From: Camarhynchus parvulus
Taxonomy: Eukaryota; Chordata; Aves; Passeriformes; Thraupidae
Length of the DNA: 64,000 bases
Direction: 5' to 3'
Assembly (NCBI RefSeq): GCF_901933205.1
Contig: NC_044577.1
Coordinates: 8,567,321-8,631,320, forward strand
A program made the translations under genes and the position numbers. Positions 11,521 through 22,990 of the stretch are shown one piece after another (the stretch's first letter is position 1; each line of letters opens with the position of its first letter). The notes beneath the pieces were generated by a model. The model did no database searches. It was not told where the DNA came from and saw only the letters and a program-made list of their open reading frames with translations.

Positions 11521-14500
11521 TTTGTTTTGGTTTCCATCACACAATATTAATAAACACAGTAATTCCTTCTGCTGCAACAAATGTGCTTAATTTAAAAGAT
11601 TAAAATGATTTATATTCTAATATCTAAATCATAATTTTCTTTGCAAAATAGAAGAAACTGAAGATTAGAATGACTCCCCAAGTAAAGCCTATGTACTTCC
11701 ACAAAGATGAAAGAATATTTGCTACTAAATTTTACTGCGACATGTCACTGCCTGGGTAAAGACAGAATGGATTTGCTATCTCTGAACGTTAAAGAACAAG
11801 GAGACAAAAACAACCCCAACAGCCAAAATTGCTTTCCTATTCCCTCTCTTTGTGTTTTTTCCTCTGAAAATGTTAATCCATACACTCATTTTGTGTTCAA
11901 AACTCCATCCCACTCTCTCTCCTCTAATCTTTTATTTGCTTTCTTTCCTGAAAAATCTTTGTTAGGACATACTTAGACTGATGGGCAAGAAGCAAATCGG
12001 GACACTTTATCTCTGAGCTCTGGCATTCACTTTAGTTAATTGAAATCTTTCAGGTCTAGCAAATCCACTTTTATTTCTCAAACTAGCTAGGAGAGAGTCA
12101 CAAAAGTGTCATTGCACAATAAAAAGAAAAGAGCTAAATGTTATTTCTGACAGGATTTGTAGTAAACTTTTACAAAAGGAAAAAAACTGTGAAGAAGTTT
12201 ATAGTAGCCTCCAAATATGAACGTGTCATATTCTTAGCCCAACGAGTATTTACTGCTATTTTGTACTAATACATTGCCCTGGAGAGATGGAACCCTCCTT
12301 TATTATGCTGGGAAGGTGTACCTAAACCTCACATCTTCCATGGCAATAGACAGCTTTCACTACAGCAATACCCTTCTGGCAGCTTTCTACTGTACTGCTA
12401 GATTCTCTGAATTAGCACTTATGGTTCTTTGAACTAGTTTATCTCTACTAGTTTCTCTCTTTATTAGTTCATCTCTGGTTTACAAAGGTTCTCACAGAAC
12501 TTCATCCTTGGTGCATCATCTTTTTAGCAGAACAACTTCTAAGCTTTGGCTACTCTGGTCTACCTCCAGTTGGAGACACGGAAATTAAGGATATCAACAA
12601 CAAAAAGAGGTAGAAAATTGCCATGCTAAAATTCAAATTTTCACCTACTTATTTCAAATTTCTGCCTGACCAAACATTTCTGTGAAAGAAACATGAATTT
12701 TCACGCAAATAAAAACAAATAATTTTTTAAAAGTTAATGCTATAAAGGTTAATGTTTTATGAGATCCAGGTTGCTGAAACAACTAATAGCCAGTCAACCT
12801 GAAAACTATAACAAACCTCTGGCATGCAAGAGACAATGGTTGTCTCTTAAAAGTAACTTAGAGCTCAGGTATTCACTAATCTTACCACACTACCCTCTCT
12901 CCCCTCCAACAGAACAGCTTTTGGCTGCCTTCTCTTTTCTTCCAGGTTTTTTCTTCCACAGAGGAAGGAAACGGATTTTCTCCTTTGCTAGGAGAACTGC
13001 GTCAATGAAATTGTACTTTTTAGCTCAACTTTCAGATTTCTACCAAGCAAATGAAACTGAGCTTCCCATTGACCAAGTGGACAGAGAGTAAGATACTAAC
13101 AATTTTACTGTAGTTAACTAAAGACAAACAAGTGAGATTTAACCTATTCTTATCTATGCCAATGAGCAGCATTCAATAATTTTTTCCCCTACTGAGTAGT
13201 GCTGTTGTAATAAGTCTTGGACTTCTGCACTTATGGCTTTTTCAACCAATGACTTTCTTCTAATCACTTTGCTACCAACTATTAAATTTTTGAGAGTCAA
13301 TGTCTGAAAGTTTCTCTACTAGGGTTCCTACAATTGTATAAGCCCTAGGTTTCTTTTTCTAAAAAGTGGAAATATAGTTGCAGATAGAACTTTGAAAAAA
13401 TAACTTGAAAAATCTAAAAGAATAATTAGAAAAGTGTGTCACAAGGGAGTTTCTTTTAAATCACTATTTTTAAGCAAGTCTCAGCATTTTGGATGTCTGG
13501 CTTTAACAATATTGCTTAGCTGTACAGCATAAGAAAATTGTATTTCTGTAGGACCAACTCAATAGTTCATGTTTCAACACATCTTAATAATTAACTAGCA
13601 CAGTTTGGGAACATAGGTCAGCCAGGCTTCTCATTTCTTTTGAGCAAAAATAACATGTCTGAGGTTGCGATATGCCTAATATAAAAATAAAGTCTTGTCC
13701 CTACACAGTAATTATTTCAGCAAGTTTTTGGCTGAAGCAGCAAGAATCTGTGTGACTGCTGAACATGCACACCCACCCATTTAAGAGTGCAGAATTCCCT
13801 TCGTGCCCAGCCCATGAAGGAAGGGACAGCTTCGACCCAGGCTGCGGCTCTGGGCGCTGTTCGTGGTGCTGAAAAGAGACTCCCAGGCATGGGCACCGGC
13901 CCGAGCTGCACCTGCAACTGCGATTTATGCTTGCAGGTTGCATTTGAATGACACCAAACACACTTTTAAACACATTTGTTCAAGAGACGCTGTTTTAAAA
14001 ATAACTGTTCCATGACACAAGTGTGCAGATCTAAAACTAACGGATGTATATTCATGGATCACCCTTGGATGACTCCATGCTATAGCAACTTTTTGTTCTG
14101 ATGAATAGACACAGGGCTTTTTTTCTTGTAGATGACTGGTTGAATAATGTGACTAATTGAACACATACAAGTACTATCAGGATTGTGGACTTTCTGCATA
14201 CCTGAGAACCAAGTGACAGTTTTCTGACACCACTGATGGCATTTAAGTTCACTTCCTGCAATCTGTATAAATGCAGAGCACCAATCAGCTTGCTGAATAA
14301 GGGGTTCTGGTTTCCGAGCCTTTTCAGCACTATGCAAGAAAAAAATTGCAAAAAATGTGAAGCTTTTTTATGGTTGGTTGTTTAAAAACCCTTGATGTTG
14401 TGTTCTTTTTTATTAGGAGAACTGCCAAGTAAACTGGAATGATGCAAGAGTTCAGAATCTTAAGAACACTATCATGAACAGAGACTCAATTTCTGCAAAA

Positions 14501-16039
14501 CTGCATACTTAAAAATAAAAAAGCTGATACAAATATTTTATTAAAAGGAGATTTTCTTTTTGATAGCCAGTAGCCATAAACATCCAGCAGCTACAGATAA
14601 AGGTGTATTTTGGCTTTACAGCTCTAAAACTTAGAAATACAAATATCAGAATTTTATATGGTCCCTGGGGAGAGAAAGCTCATTAAAAAACCACTCCCTC
14701 TGAGCATCCTGTCTATTGCTCTACCTGCCCCAACATTCACTGAGCTTCAAATGAAATAGTATTTCTGTTTACAGAGGGCGCCTCTTATTAAATTCCTTCT
14801 TGTCAGAGCATCTTTGTGAGAAGATGGAATCAGAAGCCCAGTGGGAAGTCGCTGACTTCCACTGGTGTTTTTACTACCTCTTTTGGCTTGGTTTTTTTCA
14901 AGCACAAAATTCAAAATTGAGTTCTTCCCTGTGTTGCACCATGCCCTAGGCAGATGAGGTCCATCTGTCAGTCTCCAAGACATCCTCTATCAGCAGGCAT
15001 GTTTGAGCTGACAAAAGGGTCAAGGCTCATGGGCTGAGTGCTGCTCATTGAGGGAATGTGGCTTGGAATTTGCAGTCACACTTAAGGAAAAGTTCTGGTG
15101 TCACAGTCTTGTATTGCTATCCCTGTGGGAAATAGGCCAAACTAATGAGGAAAAATATTGAAAGATATTCCATTCTCCAGGCTCTCCTATGCATCCAGTT
15201 TTCTCTATTTCAGCTTATTAGTCTTCATTCTGTGTCTCCTGCAGCAGCCTTTGTCAGCACATGAATAATTAATGTTAATAGTCTCATCAACTTCAGGGCA
15301 TAGAAAAAGACTCATTGAGCAAATGTTGGTTGGGCTTGTCCTGCCTCATGAAGTCTTTTCTTTCTCATAAGAGACCCCACAGAAGAAAAGATGTGTTCTC
15401 CTTCTTTGGTGTTCCTTGAATAAGCAAATGTACCAATAAGCATTATATGTAGTATCTCCTGCTACATAGATGTAGCCTGATTTTCTAATAAATGGGAACA
15501 TTCAGCAAATATCTAACACAACCCTGTTAGAAAAAAAGCTGGTTTTACTTTAATCTCTTTAAATCCAGCCACAAGATTATTTTTGTTGTTTTAGCATCAC
15601 ATGGTCTTTATAAGATCGTGGTTACATTGTGTTACCCAGGATTACTTCATAAATATTAAATGAAAAAATAAAAAAAGGCAGTGGAACTGTTTCAGTCACA
15701 AACTGTTTCTTAAACACTCCCCAAATGGGTTTGTCCGCTGAAGGTGTCAGCACAAAACAGATGAGCGAGGAGAACCTAAGAGATCTGTTATGGCTCACTA
15801 TTCCTGTAAGTAGTGATACAACCTCTCACTATTGCCCTGTATTTTCCCTATTTTTAATCCCTTCTCAAATCCATAATGGGAAATTGGAGTTACAGTGAGT
15901 CTTCCCTTTTTAGCTGTGACTATAAATGAGGCACGGATAATGTAAGCACCAAATCCTACCTTTGATAAACAAATTGCCAAGTTAGGTTGCAAGATGCAAA
16001 TGCTACAAATAAAAGAGGTTCAGTGAGATGTATGTGGTT
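11521..16039. other. Non-coding stretch with a CpG-bearing patch
   Basis: Mostly AT-rich DNA without recognisable genes. A plus-strand frame at 12759-13091 (110 codons) and minus frames at 13701-13973 and 14052-14351 have no familiar domain and no convincing splice context. An imperfect AT-rich hairpin (AAAATGATTTA facing TAAATCATAATTTT) lies near 11600-11636. The 13.80-13.92 kb patch is described separately. Confidence 0.55.
13802..13922. other. Local CpG cluster in AT-rich surroundings
   Basis: Eight CpG dinucleotides fall within about 120 bases (in words such as CTTCGACC, GCTGCGGC, GGGCGCTG, GTTCGTGG, CACCGGCCCGAG and CTGCGATT), while flanking kilobases are nearly CpG-free. It is too short for a classical CpG island. 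It could be a small regulatory element, a remnant of an inserted GC-rich repeat, or part of an unannotated exon; no known family was recognised. Confidence 0.5.
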
Positions 16040-16200
16040 TTTAAATCACAGCATGCTTTCCTCCAGAGTGGAATACAGTTGTGATAAGCAGGAACACCTG
16101 AGGTTCCATTTAAGATACATTTTATGAAAATGTGAGAAATTGTTGAATATCACTACAGTTGAATGAAATGCCATACCGTTAACCAAATCACTGCAAATTA
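16040..16200. promoter_or_regulatory. Weak candidate conserved non-coding block
   Basis: The block is a mix of short words of the kind found in vertebrate enhancers (AATCACAGCATGC, GTGATAAGCAGG, ACACCTGAGG with an E-box core, CCGTTAACCAAATC, GCAAATTATGCCC) without repeat or coding character. The call rests on texture alone. Confidence 0.18.
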
Positions 16201-19009
16201 TGCCCATTTATCTTATTAGGGAAAAAAAAAAAACAAAGAAAATGTCAAAATAGATCATCAGGAGTTTCAAAGAGTCTAATAAAATAACCCTCAAAAGAAA
16301 TCTTTTTAAACCTGCCAAGAAACAGTAACATCACTCTTGACCACAACAACAATGCACAGATAATAAATTGCCCAAGTCTCCAGAACCTGAAAATGTAAGT
16401 AATTTAATTTTAAAAACACAGATGTTTTAGAATAAAAAAATATAGTATTAATCTATTTATGAAACCTACTTAATATGGTTGTATCCTAATTTTTTAATTT
16501 TAGCATAAGCATAACAACACTACCTCTAGGTGTTAGGACACCATTAAAAATGTTTGAAAAAATTGCGTGTTTTAAAAGCAATCTACTACTGGCAGTGCTT
16601 TTTAGTACAAGTACATCCTTCACTGTTCAGTGGATCAAGAAAACCTCTGGTGCTGATTTGAAATGAGTCTAAACTCAGAAAAATACCAAAACAATCTGAT
16701 CAGAAGGCTATTGGCTGTAGTAAGGAGTAAATTCAGCAGGACTGGAGGAAACAGCACATTAGGACTGCTTATTTAATAAACTGGAGCATACCTTGCACTA
16801 ACACATAAACATCAGCCTGGGCACATGCTTCCATCTGCTCCTGAACTTTAGACCTTAGGGTCTGTGTTTGAGTGTTGTGAACATTCAGGCAGGGGAAGGA
16901 AGAATGAGACAGAGCCAGCCAGCTGCTGGGCAGCATGGCTGTGTGAAACAGCCTCACACTTCAACAGCTTCCAGAGGTGTTTGGCTCCTGTCAGTGTCCC
17001 TTGAACAGGACAACAACCCAAGCTTCCCCCTTCCCAGTGTGCTACGATTCACTCATTGACAGTTTGCTGTCCAACCTTGACAAGTGTTTTGCTGGCTTGA
17101 ATTGCTTCTTTCCTCCATCCCAGCACATAAATAAAAACCAGCTCACTGTACAACTCTCCACAGATTTTGGTAACTTGCTTTTCTAGTATGTTTTAATTGA
17201 GTAAACTTGAACTGACTTAAAAGTACAAAAAAAAAACCCCAAGAGGCAGACCAGCAAATATATTGAAATTCACTTTGCCTGCTTAGTATATAATGAACGA
17301 TGACAGCCCCGGCTTTAAGGAGCTAATTATTTTCATAGTCCATAAAAGTGAATATTTACTGGACACACTTAGAAGAATTTCTTTGCATGAGTGAACTAAT
17401 AAATTTTAATGAAGACAAGTGCAATATTTGGGGTTATACAATTAAAAGCAAACATATAACATATTTAGCAAATTGAAAACTTACTAGCATGCATAAAATA
17501 CACATTTGTTTTAGCAGTATTTTGTCATTTTTAAAAACTATGCACTCACATCTACTTTTAATTAAAGTTCTAAACTTTTCTCCATGTTTAATACCAGTAC
17601 CCATAGCACCCAGAAAAAACAGATACTACAAATATGAAACAATTTATTAAATAGCCTAAATAAACTGCAATTTAGAAAGGAACTCAAGCCTCGCCCAGAA
17701 AAAAAATCAACACAAACCAAACCCCAACCATCCACAATCTAATATCCCATTAGACGGAAAGCAATATTGGAAGTTAAAATAAAGGGACTTCAAAGCAAGG
17801 GGGCAAGAGGAATGGTGGCTTGTGGACTGGGCCATGAAAAATGAACTGACTGTTTTATATTTTAAATGTAATAACTAAAATCTGTGGTCATATTTTCAGC
17901 TGCTTGCATCTGCTTGTAGGAGATATGAGATCTTTATTTCTTGTTGCTACTTATGACACCCACTGCACTGTGATCTAGTGAACTCTGCCAGTCTCACACA
18001 GTGACTTTGAAAATGTCTAAGCAAACAGATGACTCTCCACTCTGACTCCTAGAACAATATGTTTGCTTTAACACTCCTGCAAACACACAGGTCCTGATAA
18101 CTAATAAAATGAGTCTTAAAAAGGTCTTAAAACAGAGAACATTGGCACCACACTGGTCCTGTAGCTTCCCTTGTGTTTTCCCACAGCAGCCAAGCACAGG
18201 GTATAATACCCATGTTCGATATACAGATGGCTTCTGCAGCCCAGCAGACTCTTTGCCAGCCCAAAGCAGCCCCACAAACTGCAGTTATTTCCCTTTCATT
18301 TCCTGGCATTACAAAGTAAGCACCAGACTGTCAAGAGTTCCCCTCTAAAAAGAGGATTTTCCTCTGAAATCCCATTTATTTAGATAAGCAGTAGAAGTGA
18401 CATGGCAGCAGAAAGAGAAGAAAAATGATGCTAATTGGGTATGTAGAAAAACTGCCACGCTGAGAACTAGGACTTCATTATCCCAGAGCACTTCTTGAGT
18501 GTCAAAAGATACTGTGCAGTATTCAAACACAACATGATGACAGTCCAGGCAGGTCTGGGAGAAAGGCAGAACAGCCAAGGAGGGAATAGCACAGTTAGAC
18601 AAATCCAGAGCAGATGGATAACACAAGCAGCAAAAGGAAGATATAGAAAGAAAATGCCAGACATAGAAAGAAAATACTGTACCGTCCTAATTCTATACAA
18701 GTGCAAACCTCTTGTCTGTGCCCTGTCAGAACACTTACAGCATTCCAGTACAAATTTCCTAAAACACTGGTATAAATGTTGCCACTTCCCCCTCCATAAT
18801 AAACTCTCTCACATTACCTAGTTCTGCAAGCCCACATATACCTACTCCAGTGTGGAAGATATACAGCCATCTCAGGAGAAATCTCTAGTCTCATTTAATT
18901 CAGCAAGGTTATCAATAATTCCAAAGTCCTGTGTGTTAATTTTGCATAGAACTGAAAGTGATTCCATGTCAGGCGTGTGGGGTTTTAAGTAGTTTGCCTG
19001 AAAGCATTC
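16201..19009. other. Non-coding AT-rich stretch
   Basis: No gene was recognised. 17280-17580 is very AT-rich and unique-looking (for example GGAGCTAATTATTTTCATAG). An A10CCCC run lies at 17227-17240. At 18643-18682 a 20-bp unit beginning ATAGAAAGAAAAT is duplicated in tandem. Open frames near 18.0-18.8 kb occur on both strands over the same DNA and are taken as chance. Confidence 0.55.
18643..18682. repeat. Tandem duplication, 2 x 20 bp
   Basis: ATAGAAAGAAAATGCCAGAC is followed directly by ATAGAAAGAAAATACTGTAC. The first 13 positions are identical and the rest have diverged. It is a minor slippage product. Confidence 0.8.
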
Positions 19010-19270
19010 GATATTTCCTCATGAAAAGTCAGTCAAGCAATGTTGATTTTGGGCTTGTACTTTGTGCCACGTAATAAGCAAAATGCTTCAAATCCCATGT
19101 AACAGCGTGGCTGTTGTGGGTTATTCATTGTGATATTTTTCATAAACCACCAATTGTGTCTGCTCAGATAATGCTAAGCCCCGTATGCTCTTTTTTGGCG
19201 AGCCAACTGCATTCAACCTACCAGATTAATGACACTTATAAATAAATAAAAGCCTACAATTTACTGTTAA
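19010..19270. promoter_or_regulatory. Candidate conserved non-coding element
   Basis: A unique-looking block with preserved CpGs (GTGCCACGTAATAAGC, TAACAGCGTGGCTG, AAGCCCCGTATGC, TTTGGCGAGCC) and AT-rich homeodomain-like words (GATTAATGACAC). CpG retention within methylated vertebrate background DNA hints at constraint. The word CCACGTAA contains an ACGT core. No ORF or repeat explains it. Confidence 0.3.
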
Positions 19271-19975
19271 TAGAAGACCAGCTGGCATCCTACAGTGGAG
19301 CTGAAGGTGCAGCATGCACTGACAGAGATTGGTGAGAGGTTGCTGACTCATTTTTCATCTATTTTATGGGTGTTTTTCAGTACAAGGAGCTTCTAAGCTA
19401 TGATGCAGCTATCTCTGGCCAAGTTCTATCTCGACCTCATAACAGAAATCAGTAATTAAAGTTTAATATGCAGCACTGAGACTGTCTGCATCTCTCAAGG
19501 GGCCACTAGGAAGAAAATTAGCAAAGAATGATGCAAGTTTGCTAGAAGGATTTGATAGTCAATTTTAAATTCATCTGCTTTGATTGGAAAATGGAAAATG
19601 CCCCTCTGGGGCACCAGTTGTGTCCTTCCTGCAAGTTTCATGTCTAAATAAACACAACACACTTTGAACTAGCCCCATGTAAACTCCTGCAATTGCCACG
19701 GATTTGTTCTGCAGAAGCTCCCTAATCTATCCTGATAACCCAAACTCCCCCAGAATAAAGCACTGTCACGCAGAGCCGGGCGGAAGGAGAGCAGACAGAC
19801 AACTGAAATTAGATGCTGATGAGATGCCAAGAGAAGATTGCTTCTAATGCTGTGCCACACCAGACTCTGAATAAGATGAAGCCTTTTTAGCTGAAACAAG
19901 AATCAGCTTGTAGCACCTTTGGTTGTTTGTGCAAGAGAAAGGGTTTTTTGAAAGGTTATTCAAAAGGTTCAAGTC
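19271..19975. other. Non-coding stretch
   Basis: No gene or repeat was recognised. Short frames on both strands are consistent with chance. It leads into the GAA/TTC-rich cluster that begins near 19976. Confidence 0.55.
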
Positions 19976-20020
19976 TTCTGGAAGGTTGCGGGCTTCTAGA
20001 AAGCTCAGAAGTTTCAAGAA
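19976..20020. promoter_or_regulatory. Heat-shock-element-like cluster
   Basis: Heat shock factor trimers bind alternating GAA/TTC units spaced by two bases. At 20007-20021 the sequence AGAAGTTTCAAGAAT is a perfect three-unit match to nGAAnnTTCnnGAAn. Just upstream are TTCTAGAA (19994-20001, a perfect two-unit site) and TTCTGGAAGGTTG (19976-19988, two perfect units plus one degenerate). More TTC and GAA triplets occur back to 19950. The match is read directly from the sequence. Whether any HSF binds it is inference, and no promoter or gene start is evident next to it. A chance plus-strand frame (19927-20397) spans the cluster. Confidence 0.45.
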
Positions 20021-22789
20021 TACTTTACCACTCTGAGTTCTCATTCAGTTCAAGTGAAAGCAGTTCCTTACCTATATTATTTATGCTTTGTACTCCCACC
20101 AAGCCATCTTTCTTTATGCAAACCAGGCCATGCCAGCAAATTCCCTCTGTGCCCAAGGTGACTTCTTCCCACATTTTCCAGAGAGTAATCAAAGGGAATT
20201 ATTTCTACATCCTGGGTTATAGAATAGGTACTTCAGAGATGTATTTCACAGAAGATTTTCTGGCCTGGTTAGCAAAAGAACAGAAAGGCTCGTTTAGCCT
20301 GCTCTACACTTCTATTTCTTTTAGATCAGCCTCTATTACAACTCTGCTGTGCATGGCTGCAAGCGGCCATTTCCTAGCAGAAGTCTCCAATGTATAATTT
20401 CAAAATCAGCTTTTTGGCATGACATCAAAGGGAGGCAGCATAGGATCTTTTGGCTGGAAACTCTTTCACTGAGTTTTCTTCTCTGCAAGGAGAAGGTTTA
20501 CATATATGATTTCTGTTCCTGCTTCCCTGTATTTCAGGAAAGAATGAAATCCAGTTATATTGATTTCAAGCATGCAATGATACTTGGAATATGGAGCAAA
20601 AAGCTGCACTAAAAGAGTGCAAGACAGATTTAAGACACAGGACTGATGTGCCGTGTCCAGCAGGCATTGCTCTCTCCTGAATCAGCTTCTGGAAAAGAAA
20701 CTTTCCTGCTGCTGGCCAGAGCAGTAGTTGAAGGATTGCCTGGTTTGGAAAGGAGCTTGTACTTGTTGAGATGCTGATCCCTGGCTATGAGAAAACAGTT
20801 GCTATTTTGAGTCAAGTAGCTCAAATAAAGAAGTGTCAGGTATCAGCTGCTAATCTGAGCAAATCAATGTCATTTTGATGAGTGCAGCGGGAATTTGAAG
20901 AAAAATTGCCACGTTCACAAATTCACTTTTCTTTTGAAAGTCCCCATTTGTACAAGCTTATGTAAGCTTAATTGAAGCCAACGAAGTGCAACTTTTAAAA
21001 AACAATTTAAGTGCCTTTTATAGGTGTCTAATTATATAGTCACCAGGGCAAGTTGTCCAAAAAAAGAAAAGAGAAAGACAGAGAGGCTTATGCCTTTGTT
21101 TAGAGTTATGGAAAACAAGTAACAACCCAGAGAGAAAGTTTTTTTTTTTTATTTCACACATGACACTTCTAATGAATTTAGCAGTTTGGACTCTAATAGA
21201 GACACTAATTTTCATTTCAAATATAAAAAGCTTATGTCAACATTATTAAGATTAAACATCCCAGAGAAGTAGAGGAACAAGATTTTTTTTTTTTTAATAA
21301 GTATAAAAGCATGCTGATTTTCTTTTCCTTGTTCTGGAAAATGTTTCACTTTTTCCACAGTATTCTGTCTGTAATACAGTTTGATACAAATGAAGGAAGA
21401 GAGAGGAACAGGACAAATTTCAAGACAGAGGACTTTTCTCTGGTGAAGGACTCCTGTAAAAAGTGTCCAAACTTCAATAGAGTTTAAAAGAAGTAATTTT
21501 CTTCCAAACCCATGGTTTATTTTGATGAAGAAGGTGCTGCCTACCAGAAGCAAAGTGCAAGGCAAACATCACACAGATCTGATTCCATTTGTCTAATCAA
21601 GTTAGCACACGCACCTAATGAATGAAACTCAAGTGCTCCTAGTGCTTGCTCTAGGAAAAAATCTCCCCTACAGTGCCCGGCTGCAGGATTGTCCAGAGGC
21701 CCTAAGAATCCTCATCAAGATCCTTAGAGCATCAACAGCCATGATGGCAGCAGTAAATAATAAACACGTGAAGAGTTCCAAAACACAAGCTTAGCTTATC
21801 TTCTCCCCTGGCCTTCATATCTCCCCATTTCACTGGTGGGGTTTTATTAATTGTTACCGCATATCCTCTACTTTAGTCCCACATTTTAACTCTGCACTAT
21901 AGAGCAGAGACCAACACTGTCATTCATATAGCTGGAGGAAAAAGTTAGGAAATTGTGATATCTTTTCCCCCTTCAGCCTTCACTTGACAGGAACATATTT
22001 AGGACACTTCTACTCTCAAATTCTCCACCTCCTCTCACATATCTGCATAATAATTTCTAATCTGACTCTGTTAACGTGACATAACAAAAAGTTTGCATAA
22101 CATTTCTCTTTCCGTTCATTGTCTAAATGCTCTAACAATGATAGCATGATGTATTGCCAAGCCCTTATGCGTTTGCAAGCTGGAGAGCTAAGTAGCACCT
22201 TGAGGGGGTGGCAAACTTGACCAAACCTGCTTGGGTACCCCGTGGTCTGACCATGGTCTGGCATGTGTCCTGCTTGTAGCTGGCAGACATGTTTCATAAT
22301 TTTCTGTCTAAATATTTGGATCCCTCAAATTAATTTTTCTTCCCCCTCCCCACTAGCTGAAGACAATATTTTGAACAGATGATGCACCAGAAATGATGCG
22401 TGTTTGCTTCTTATAAATAATTTTGTTTAAAAATATTAGCCTTATTGCTCTGAGAACCCAGCTAATCATTACACAGATTTATTTACACTGTGAGCCTTCA
22501 AGCTACTGTAATTGTCTCATCCTCCACATTTGTATCAGGGCACCACTGAAGGCAATAAAAGAGTATGCAATAAGCGTCTTTTGCACAACTATTTTTTTTT
22601 TACTTGCATTATGAAAATATTACAGTGTCTATGAGGGGGTAATTTTGTTCCTACCTGATTCAAGGACAACTTTATAAAGGTGAAAACCTCCACATCCAGA
22701 AGAGTCACCAAGAGTGCAGACATACTATTTAAACAGCAACCTTATAATGATCCAAAGCTTGCCATTTCATATTTTTACTTAATGTTTGT
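20021..22789. other. Non-coding stretch
   Basis: Contains the body of a 156-codon plus-strand frame (19927-20397). It is the longest in the window, but no domain is recognisable, and a frame this long is roughly within chance for 64 kb of this composition. T runs occur at about 21141-21151 and 21283-21294. No repeat family or RNA gene was recognised. Confidence 0.5.
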
Positions 22790-22990
22790 CGATATAAGCT
22801 AGAAAAGATTAGTGTAAAGTTGTTTTGTAATGAGCAAGAGTACCCTTTGTGTTTATAGCTGATCAATAACAACTTGAGATGAGACCTGTGATGCTAAAAC
22901 TGTCTTATTTCCTGCTAATTTAATGGGAACAAAGAGGGGCTGTACCAATGCCGCACACTGAACAAATAGGCTTAATGCTATTATTAATAG
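22790..22990. promoter_or_regulatory. Candidate conserved non-coding element
   Basis: A unique-looking block with AGCTGATCAATAAC, CTGCTAATTTAATGGG, CAATGCCGCACACTG and GCTATTATTAATAG. It lacks repeat or coding features. Assignment is by texture only. Confidence 0.22.

Noticed and set aside
19927..20397. Longest open frame (156 codons, plus)
   Set aside because: No domain is recognisable, it starts inside the GAA/TTC cluster, and for 64 kb of this composition a frame of this length is close to chance expectation.
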